Source: CAYVTV01 sp964526475
GTDB lineage: Bacteria > Bacteroidota > Bacteroidia > Bacteroidales > GCA-2748055
Direction of reading: 5' to 3'
Assembly: GCA_964526475.1 (NCBI GenBank)
Contig: CAZGKF010000064.1
Coordinates: 1 to 13,353 of the forward strand
DNA length: 13,353 bases
Both the position numbers and the translations under genes were made by a program. The notes beneath the pieces were generated by a model that saw only the letters and a list, made by a program, of their open reading frames with translations, made no database searches and was not told the origin of the DNA. Positions 8,334 through 13,353 of the stretch are shown here, piece after piece (position 1 is the first letter of the stretch; each line of letters opens with the position of its first letter).

Positions 8334-8681
8334 ATTGTGTTGGCTAAATATTTGTTTCTAAATAATATTTATACTATTTCTATTTAATTAATTATTGGAA
8401 TTGATTACTAAAATCAAAATTTCCTTCAGATTATTGCTGTTGTTTTACCTTAAAAATAATAATAAAAACATTACGATACGAAACATGTATCAAAAAAACA
8501 GCATTAATACTTGTACCCTACTCTTTTTAAAGGGGGAAGGCATATTTATTATACCCCTTATTTAGAGGTTTTTAGAAAAAAATTAAATAAAATTCCGATC
8601 TTAGCCGGATGATAGTGGAAACTTTTATTATAAATTTGTTAATCTATATCATAATTAGAATAACTCATAATCCATTAAAGA
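8334..8681. other. 348-base AT-rich divergent intergenic region
   Basis: No convincing reading frame or RNA gene is visible. It separates the divergent acetyltransferase (minus) and ATP-grasp gene (plus), so it should hold promoters for both. A possible box for the plus strand is noted separately. One weak inverted element is present: aaagggg near 8529-8535 against cccctta near 8555-8562, with a long loop. This could be incidental. No box for the minus-strand gene was recognised. Confidence 0.6.
8631..8638 (+). promoter_or_regulatory. Possible Bacteroidota -7 box for the ATP-grasp/FemAB-like pair
   Basis: TAAATTTG matches the TAnnTTTG -7 consensus used by the main Bacteroidota sigma factor and would give a leader of roughly 35 to 40 bases before the ATG at 8682. 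No TTG-type -33 element sits at the expected distance upstream, so this is a weak call in an AT-rich region where such octamers arise by chance. Confidence 0.3.
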
Positions 8682-9761
8682 ATGACCAAATGCAATAAAC
8701 GTACTGCACTTAGTTTATTTATTGAAATAATAAGAGACCCAGACAGGAAATCACTTATTTTGATCATATATGAGTTATTCTATCTTCTTTTTATTTATAA
8801 AGAATTGCCTGTACATTATTTCAACAGGTATTTGTTTAAAAAGAACGTTACAAATATAAGGAACTATTTACCTGACAATTTTTTAAGAAAGAAAATATCA
8901 CTTTATTTTCACGTTAAAAATGTTAAGGAAGTATTAGACAATAAGTTATTTTTCGATTTGTTTTACAGCCAGTTTAATCTCATTCTGCCAAAAATCCTTT
9001 TGTATAATCACAAAAAAATGTTTATCCTTAACGGTAATAGTTTTGAAGTAAATAATGTCCATGATTTTCTGGTTCTTCTTGAAAAAATATTAGAACAATA
9101 TCCTTCATCTGAATCTATACTCATCAAGAAAACATATTCAAGTTCCAGCGGAAAAAATATCTATAAGTTATTCCGTCATCAAATCAGAAAAGATTTTGAA
9201 ACTGTCACAGAAATATATTCCAAAGTTATTGATTCAGAATTTTTATTTCAGGAAACAATTAAGCAACATCCTGATGTAAATAAACTCAATCCTTCCTCTT
9301 TAAATACTATAAGATTTGATACATTCATTGATCAGAACGGGAATATCGATATTATTTCAGCATATATAAGGATGAGTATAAATAATTCCTGCGTTGACAA
9401 TATAAATGCAGGCGGATGTGGGGTAGGTATATCGCTTCAAACAGGGAAATTAAAGAAATTTGGTTATGCGGGTATTAAAACTCATGGTACAGAGGTTTTA
9501 ACTGCACACCCGATAACAAAAACAATTTTTGAGAATTGTAGCATCCCATTTTTCAAAGAGGCAAAGGAATTAGTATTAAAAGCAGCAAGCTATATGCCGG
9601 TATTACGTTTAGTTGGCTGGGACATAGGAATTTCCGAATCAGGGCCTGTCTTAATTGAGGGGAATTCGTATTATGAAATTTCCGGTAATGACCAAATGTA
9701 TGGAGGATATCTTAATAATACTATATTCAGAAAGGTTCTTCAAGAGATAAAATACTTATGA
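8682..9761 (+). CDS. Sugar-transfer-associated ATP-grasp ligase (ATPgrasp_ST type)
   Basis: This 359-residue protein has a hydrophobic helical N-terminus (about 22-40) followed by ELPVHYFNRYLF, then an ATP-grasp core. Visible landmarks are the nucleotide-binding lysines and loop ILIKKTYSSSSGKN (146-159), the strand end with E191 (FLFQETIKQHP), NTIRFDTF (208-215), an arginine at 230 preceding VDN (238-240) and the GGCGVGI loop, WDIGI (313-317) and LIEGN (324-328). E326 and N328 are the likely metal ligands. This matches the sugar-transfer-associated ATP-grasp family that sits in glycan loci. ATP-grasp enzymes activate a carboxylate as acyl-phosphate and join it to an amine, hydroxyl or thiol. 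The substrate is unknown. Its stop overlaps the next gene's start by four bases (ATGA), so the two are translationally coupled. AT content is high: only 17 of 60 bases at 8941-9000 are G or C. Confidence 0.82.
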   Translation: MTKCNKRTALSLFIEIIRDPDRKSLILIIYELFYLLFIYKELPVHYFNRYLFKKNVTNIRNYLPDNFLRKKISLYFHVKNVKEVLDNKLFFDLFYSQFNLILPKILLYNHKKMFILNGNSFEVNNVHDFLVLLEKILEQYPSSESILIKKTYSSSSGKNIYKLFRHQIRKDFETVTEIYSKVIDSEFLFQETIKQHPDVNKLNPSSLNTIRFDTFIDQNGNIDIISAYIRMSINNSCVDNINAGGCGVGISLQTGKLKKFGYAGIKTHGTEVLTAHPITKTIFENCSIPFFKEAKELVLKAASYMPVLRLVGWDIGISESGPVLIEGNSYYEISGNDQMYGGYLNNTIFRKVLQEIKYL

Positions 9762-10684
9762 CAAATGAATGGTTAAAACATCTGGCCCGGCTTTATCTGC
9801 CGCTATATCAGCATGAATCTGATGGTATGAAGGTAGGATATGCCGGATATTCTTCCATAAAGAAGAATTACTTTGTCAGATTACTGTTTAATAAAAACCA
9901 TCAGCATACTTTCAGAGGCAGGCGTTTGTATTGGCAAATACCATATCTTATTGACTATCATAATTTTGATGTCGTAGTTTCAGAAATAAGTCCATTTGTC
10001 ATGCATCATTTTCACAAATATAATGGCTATATAGTTCCGGAATGGGCCAGGATGAAAATATTAATTGATCGGCCAATAAGTGAAATCTGCAGGAAGAGCG
10101 TATCTGATTTTTCAGATATAATGCGAAGAATACGGAAGTATAATATGACGTATGACATACTTAAAGGGGAAGAAAACTTTGATTATTTTCAGAAAAATTT
10201 ATATTTGCCCTATATCACTAAGCGACACGGAAAGGAAGCATGGATTGAGGACTTAACTACAATCTGGGAATCATCTCCACCGCCAATGATATTAGCCATT
10301 AAGGAAGGAGGGGTAATTGTTGGTGCGTCGCTTATTCAAATATCACAAGATACCCTTTATTTATTACGTTTAGGCTTGCTTGATGGTAATGAGGAATACA
10401 GACGCCATGGAGTGATAGGTGCTTTATATTATTTCAGTGTACTGGAGGGTCAGAAGGTTGGATGCAAATATCTTGATGTGGGTGGTGCACGTCCATTTCT
10501 TACAGACGGGTTGACGAAATTTAAAATGGGACTTACTGCTCAGTTTGTGTCAAATGTTTCCAAAAATAATTCATATCTGTGGCTTGGCTTTAATAAAGAT
10601 TCCGTTGTTGCAACCGAATTTATAAAAAGAAATCCTCTTATGCATATTAATAAGGATTATAGCCTGGTAAGATCTGGAGTATAA
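9758..10684 (+). CDS. FemAB/GNAT-like acyl- or aminoacyltransferase
   Basis: The 308-residue product starts inside the stop of the ATP-grasp gene (ATGA overlap). The C-terminal half, about residues 130-285, has a GNAT-type pattern resembling FemAB-like (Acetyltransf_6) proteins: LAIKEGGVIVGASLI, LYLLRLGLLDG, the RRHGVIGALYYF helix start (215-226), and KYLDVGGARPFLTDGLTKFK (237-256). No signal peptide or clear membrane segment is present. FemAB proteins move aminoacyl groups from tRNA to peptidoglycan precursors, and related ones occur in exopolysaccharide loci with unknown substrates. The tight coupling to the ATP-grasp ligase suggests the two modify the same sugar or lipid-linked intermediate, for example by adding an amino acid or other acyl group. 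That proposal is inference, and an acetyl-CoA-dependent GNAT is the main alternative. Confidence 0.65.
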   Translation: MTNEWLKHLARLYLPLYQHESDGMKVGYAGYSSIKKNYFVRLLFNKNHQHTFRGRRLYWQIPYLIDYHNFDVVVSEISPFVMHHFHKYNGYIVPEWARMKILIDRPISEICRKSVSDFSDIMRRIRKYNMTYDILKGEENFDYFQKNLYLPYITKRHGKEAWIEDLTTIWESSPPPMILAIKEGGVIVGASLIQISQDTLYLLRLGLLDGNEEYRRHGVIGALYYFSVLEGQKVGCKYLDVGGARPFLTDGLTKFKMGLTAQFVSNVSKNNSYLWLGFNKDSVVATEFIKRNPLMHINKDYSLVRSGV

Positions 10685-10756
10685 TAAGATAATATCAAAG
10701 TAAGATTTCCGTCAATGGCATCAACAGGTTCATCAAAAATACCGGTACTTTCACCC

Positions 10757-12214
10757 TTATATCCTGCCTTTTACCTTCTTTCCAGATGCACTGATGATCA
10801 AACGGTCGGTAAATACAAAAAACTTTGGTATTTTATACATTGCCAGATGTCTGGCACAATGCTGCCGGATCATTTCCTCATTTATGTTCTCTCCTTTCTC
10901 CGAATTAATAACAATGCTTGCCCTGATAGCTTCGCCTGTTAATTCATCCTCGATGCCTTCAATCGTACAATCCACTACTTCAGGAATTTCCAGGATGACG
11001 GCTTCGATCTCCTTTGGACTTATCCTTTTCCCGCCTGCTTTTATGATCTCCTTTTTCCGTGCAGTTAAATAAATAAAGCCTTCTTCGTCTGTTATGCCCA
11101 CATCACCGGTATAAAGCCAACCGTTCCTGATGGTTTTATCTGTGCCCTCTTTATCGGCAATGTACCCGCTCATGATATTATCTCCCCTGGCAATTACCTC
11201 CCCGGTCTCACCGGGCTTTACCACCTTTCCCTTTTCATTAACTACTTTCAGTTCCACTCCGGGGATACCCTTCCCTATTGATCCTTTCCTCTTTTCATAA
11301 AGATCAGGAGGAAGAAATGATAAACGGGCAGTGGCTTCGGTCTGCCCGTACATCACGAAGAATTTAATCTCAGGGAAAGCTGAGCGGAATTCATCTATAA
11401 AAACGGTGGCTAATTTCCCTCCGGCCTGCGTAACATACTTTAAGTCAGGGAATAATGTCCTTTTAAAAGAATCAGATTTTCTGAGAAGAATCTGAAAATG
11501 ACTGGGGACCCCGGCAAAACCGGTACATTTGTATTCCAACAGGTCTTTGATTATCCTTCCCAGAAATATGAAAGAATTATTCAAAACAACAGACCCTCCT
11601 GCCCTGAGATGTGTATGTAATAGTGAAAGGCCATAACAATAATAGAATGGCAATACTACAAGCATCCGGTCATCAGGAGTCAACTTCAGGTATTCCAGAA
11701 TGGATGCTGTGTTGGCTATAAGGTTTTTATGGGATATCATTACCCCTTTTGGCTCTCCTGTAGAACCTGAGGTGAAAATGATCTCGGCACAGTTCTCAAT
11801 GCAAAAATTTTTTTCATTAAGATCACTTCTATCGCTCCGGAAATCATTTAAAGTATCGGGAAATACACATGGTGTATCTTCTGTGTCGAGCTTTTGCTCC
11901 AGATCACGTGTAAGGAATACAAGTTCAGGATTTGTCAGATCACAGATATACCTGTAATTTTCCTGTTCTATATTCGGATCCAGTGGGATGCATATATTCC
12001 CCGATTTTAAGATGGCCAGGTATGTTTTAATAAAAAACAGATTATTTACGGAGATAAGTAAAATGTGTTTTTTCACACCAACTTCCTTTTTTAACCATGC
12101 TGCCATATTCAGGGAATCCGTGTACAGCTGCCGGAATGAAATTTCTTCCTTCCCTGCAAGCAATGGCTTGTCGAGATGGGAGGTATGTTCGAAGAAGTAG
12201 TTAAATGCGTTCAT
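10757..12214 (-). CDS. AMP-forming acyl-CoA synthetase/ligase (ANL superfamily)
   Basis: This 485-residue enzyme shows the ANL core motifs in order: the phosphate-binding loop TSGSTGEPKG (148-157), YGQTEA (289-294), YTGD (378-381), the hinge region ARKKEIIKAGGKRISPKEIE (395-414), and the C-terminal catalytic lysine region SASGKKVKG (475-483; K479 probable). All expected motifs are present, so it is likely active: carboxylate plus ATP gives acyl-AMP, then thioester to CoA or a carrier. The substrate is not readable. It begins 21 bases after the AbiEii-type toxin gene on the same strand and is convergent with the FemAB-like gene. It is markedly GC-richer than the ATP-grasp/FemAB genes (32 of 60 bases at 11161-11220), hinting at a different origin or stronger conservation. 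No carrier protein gene was found nearby. Confidence 0.88.
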   Translation of the reverse strand: MNAFNYFFEHTSHLDKPLLAGKEEISFRQLYTDSLNMAAWLKKEVGVKKHILLISVNNLFFIKTYLAILKSGNICIPLDPNIEQENYRYICDLTNPELVFLTRDLEQKLDTEDTPCVFPDTLNDFRSDRSDLNEKNFCIENCAEIIFTSGSTGEPKGVMISHKNLIANTASILEYLKLTPDDRMLVVLPFYYCYGLSLLHTHLRAGGSVVLNNSFIFLGRIIKDLLEYKCTGFAGVPSHFQILLRKSDSFKRTLFPDLKYVTQAGGKLATVFIDEFRSAFPEIKFFVMYGQTEATARLSFLPPDLYEKRKGSIGKGIPGVELKVVNEKGKVVKPGETGEVIARGDNIMSGYIADKEGTDKTIRNGWLYTGDVGITDEEGFIYLTARKKEIIKAGGKRISPKEIEAVILEIPEVVDCTIEGIEDELTGEAIRASIVINSEKGENINEEMIRQHCARHLAMYKIPKFFVFTDRLIISASGKKVKGRI

Positions 12215-12223
12215 TGTTTAATG

Positions 12224-12233
12224 AATCATGATT
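12224..12233. repeat. Perfect 10-bp palindrome between toxin and acyl ligase genes
   Basis: AATCATGATT is a perfect palindrome inside the 21-base gap between the toxin stop (12236-12238) and the ligase ATG (12212-12214). It could be an operator or a chance event; no second copy was seen. Confidence 0.25.
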
Positions 12234-12235
12234 TT

Positions 12236-12853
12236 CTATAATTGAATTTCCGTTGATTTATTAACCAGGAATTTCTTAATTTCATCTTCAGCAACATAAG
12301 GTACTAAATATTCCACTTTTTCTGAATGATCAATATCGTCAAAATAACTTAGTTGTGTCCTGAAAAGTTTTTCGGAGAACAATTGTTCGTAAATTTCATT
12401 TGCTCTTTGAGATATCTGTTTTATTGTAAAGTAATTTCTTAAAATAAAATATATATCTACATAATCTTTCCATTTAGATCTGCGGCCAAGTGCATATGCT
12501 TTCATTGCAGCTAAATCAATCAGGTCAGGTAACCTGAGCCTACCCTCAAAAATGTTTTTTGCATCAATCTCAAAAGGGTATTCAAAGAATGTAAAATTAA
12601 CATCTTCTATGATTATGTTTAGCTGCTCACTTACCTTCCTCGTAATAGTGAATGGATAACCAAGTGCTGAAATCTTTGATACAATTTTGTGATGGTTCAG
12701 TTGATTAAATTTAAAAAGATCAAAATCAACAGATCTTCGGTGACCAATGTACAGAGCAATGGCTGTTCCCCCAACAAGGTGAAATTCCCGTGCAAATTTC
12801 TTAACAAGAGGTAATAATTCCAGTTGGCTCTCTGACAGAATCTCTTTATGCAT
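12236..12853 (-). CDS. AbiEii/AbiGii-type nucleotidyltransferase, putative toxin
   Basis: This 205-residue protein has the nucleotidyltransferase signature LVGGTAIALYIGHRRSVDFD: GGT at 28-30, with D43 and D45 as probable metal-binding residues. The downstream helix is typical of AbiEii proteins, AMKAYALGRRSKWKDYVD (K118, R124/R125, D130, D133). The third acidic position is unclear, since the strand VNFTFFEYPF (85-94) has Asn and Thr where an Asp might be expected. The start overlaps the stop of the small upstream gene by eight bases (ATGCATAA), the usual coupling of antitoxin and toxin. AbiEii toxins are thought to block growth by nucleotidyl transfer, and AbiE modules give abortive phage defence. 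The assignment as a toxin is from family and gene order. Confidence 0.8.
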   Translation of the reverse strand: MHKEILSESQLELLPLVKKFAREFHLVGGTAIALYIGHRRSVDFDLFKFNQLNHHKIVSKISALGYPFTITRKVSEQLNIIIEDVNFTFFEYPFEIDAKNIFEGRLRLPDLIDLAAMKAYALGRRSKWKDYVDIYFILRNYFTIKQISQRANEIYEQLFSEKLFRTQLSYFDDIDHSEKVEYLVPYVAEDEIKKFLVNKSTEIQL

Positions 12854-13115
12854 ATCGTGAAAAAAACAGTGAAAAATAATTATATATTTCAGGATAATAA
12901 TTTAACTTTTTTCTCCCTTTAGCATTAAAAAAAATTTGGGATACTTCTTTCATTCCCATAATTTTTATAAGTTCTCTGATGTCATCCATAGTACCATAAT
13001 TCAATATGGTTTCAACCAGAAAATCAGGGCTTATCTCTTCCTTTGCGTTTTCGGGAGTATACCAAAAAAGATTACTTTTCTTCCTGATAAATGCTTTTAA
13101 TTCAGGACTATTCAT
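12846..13115 (-). CDS. Small antitoxin-like partner of the AbiEii-type protein (DUF6922-like)
   Basis: This is an 89-residue predicted soluble protein. Residues about 14-60 carry LFWYTPENAKEEISPDFLVE followed by TILNYGTMDDIRELIKIMG, a pattern I associate with the DUF6922-type proteins encoded just ahead of AbiEii-family toxins in Bacteroidota. The family name is from memory. The middle (EVSQIFFNAKGRKKLN) is basic. It is the first gene of the minus-strand unit, starts just inside the repeat-rich right edge and overlaps the toxin by eight bases. It probably neutralises the toxin or represses the operon, by analogy with AbiEi. No clear helix-turn-helix was made out. Confidence 0.68.
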   Translation of the reverse strand: MNSPELKAFIRKKSNLFWYTPENAKEEISPDFLVETILNYGTMDDIRELIKIMGMKEVSQIFFNAKGRKKLNYYPEIYNYFSLFFSRYA

Positions 13116-13131
13116 TTAAAAAGCGTATATT

Positions 13132-13160
13132 CAAAGGTACTAAAAAAACAAAATAAGCAA
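13132..13160 (-). promoter_or_regulatory. Candidate Bacteroidota promoter for the toxin-antitoxin operon
   Basis: Read on the minus strand, TACCTTTG (13139-13132) matches the TAnnTTTG -7 box. A TTG (13160-13158) lies 18 bases upstream as a possible -33 element. Transcription would then start about 10 bases before the ATG at 13115. The spacing and position both fit Bacteroidota housekeeping promoters, though the leader would be very short. Confidence 0.42.
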
Positions 13161-13161
13161 T

Positions 13162-13232
13162 CTGCCCGCCGTCCTTTTTAACGCGTGCGGATGGCAGGCG
13201 GCCTGCCCGCCGTAATGTTTCAGGAAGGCGGG
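13162..13232. repeat. GC-rich palindromic repeat cluster
   Basis: In an otherwise AT-rich intergenic stretch, ctgcccgccgt occurs twice (13162-13172 and 13203-13213). GGCAGGC (13193-13199) and GCCTGCC (13201-13207) form a 15-base palindrome around one base, and three further pairs close outside a 2x2 mismatch. CCCGCC (13206-13211) can alternatively pair with GGCGGG (13227-13232). The overlapping, mutually exclusive hairpins and the composition jump look like a REP/BIME-type interspersed element. Copy number elsewhere is unknown. Confidence 0.55.
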
Positions 13233-13312
13233 AAAATCACCACAGATTCTAATAATTTCATTCCTACTTTTTTCTGCCATAAAAAAGTAGGCAAAAAATC
13301 ACCACGGATTCC
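13233..13312. repeat. 18-bp direct repeat pair flanking a hairpin
   Basis: aaaatcaccacagattct (13233-13250) recurs as aaaatcaccacggattcc (13295-13312), 16 of 18 bases identical. The 44 bases between them hold the perfect inverted repeat at 13263-13291. The arrangement of direct repeats around a hairpin could be a decayed small mobile repeat unit or two tandem copies of an interspersed element. Confidence 0.5.
13263..13291. repeat. Perfect 11-bp inverted repeat (hairpin, possible bidirectional terminator)
   Basis: CCTACTTTTTT (13263-13273) is exactly complementary to AAAAAAGTAGG (13281-13291) around a 7-base loop, ctgccat. The A/T runs in the stem could act as a terminator in either direction, but similar ctactttt/aaaagtag hairpins are also common interspersed repeats in Bacteroidota, so its role is left open. 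Confidence 0.55.
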
Positions 13313-13353
13313 AACCTTCGGCTTTTTTTGTCGCACAATTCCCGCCCTGCCCC

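Noticed and set aside
10715..10942. A 75-codon plus-strand reading frame beginning near the end of the FemAB-like gene
   Set aside because: It runs antisense through the C-terminal end of the acyl-CoA ligase, whose conserved motifs make the minus strand coding; the translated product has no recognisable features.
13140..13353. CRISPR array
   Set aside because: The repeats are of different types, present in two copies at most and irregularly spaced, and no cas genes are nearby.

Overview
The window looks like part of a surface-polysaccharide region from a low-GC Bacteroidota genome, probably class Bacteroidia. Four things point there: a Wzi-like capsule-assembly protein, a large secreted protein with a C-terminal type IX secretion (T9SS) sorting domain, small outer-membrane beta-barrel proteins of a Bacteroidia type, and a promoter-like sequence of the Bacteroidota TAnnTTTG form. 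Nothing in the window fixes the genus. All assignments rest on reading motifs by eye; no database search was run.

Layout, left half (plus strand). The window opens inside an integral-membrane acyltransferase-3 protein (2-652). Two GT4-type glycosyltransferases follow (715-1779, 1796-2893). After a short gap carrying a REP-like hairpin come a Wzi-like outer-membrane protein (3018-4487) and a 748-residue secreted protein with LamG-like, PKD-like, leucine-rich-repeat, Ig-like and T9SS sorting regions (4557-6803). Together these fit polysaccharide synthesis and modification, attachment at the cell surface, and one secreted surface protein.

Middle. Two minus-strand genes follow: a small outer-membrane beta-barrel (6891-7481) and a left-handed beta-helix acetyltransferase resembling nucleotide-sugar N-acetyltransferases (7563-8333). 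A 348-base AT-rich divergent region (8334-8681) separates them from a translationally coupled plus-strand pair: a sugar-transfer-associated ATP-grasp ligase (8682-9761) and a FemAB/GNAT-like acyltransferase (9758-10684). This pair is the best candidate for an undescribed activity. ATP-grasp enzymes form amide or ester bonds through acyl-phosphates, and the FemAB-like fold transfers aminoacyl or acyl groups. The substrate cannot be read from sequence.

Right (minus strand, read right to left). An AbiEii-type nucleotidyltransferase toxin and its small upstream partner (13115-12236, overlapping by 8 bases) are followed after 21 bases by an AMP-forming acyl-CoA synthetase-like enzyme (12214-10757). 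The synthetase is visibly GC-richer than the ATP-grasp/FemAB genes. The right edge (13140-13353) has no gene and holds clustered GC-rich palindromes, a perfect 11-bp inverted repeat and an 18-bp near-perfect direct repeat, which looks like an interspersed-repeat patch.

No tRNA, rRNA, CRISPR array or transposase was seen. Wza, Wzc, flippase, polymerase and initiating transferase genes are not in this window, so the polysaccharide locus probably continues to the left.
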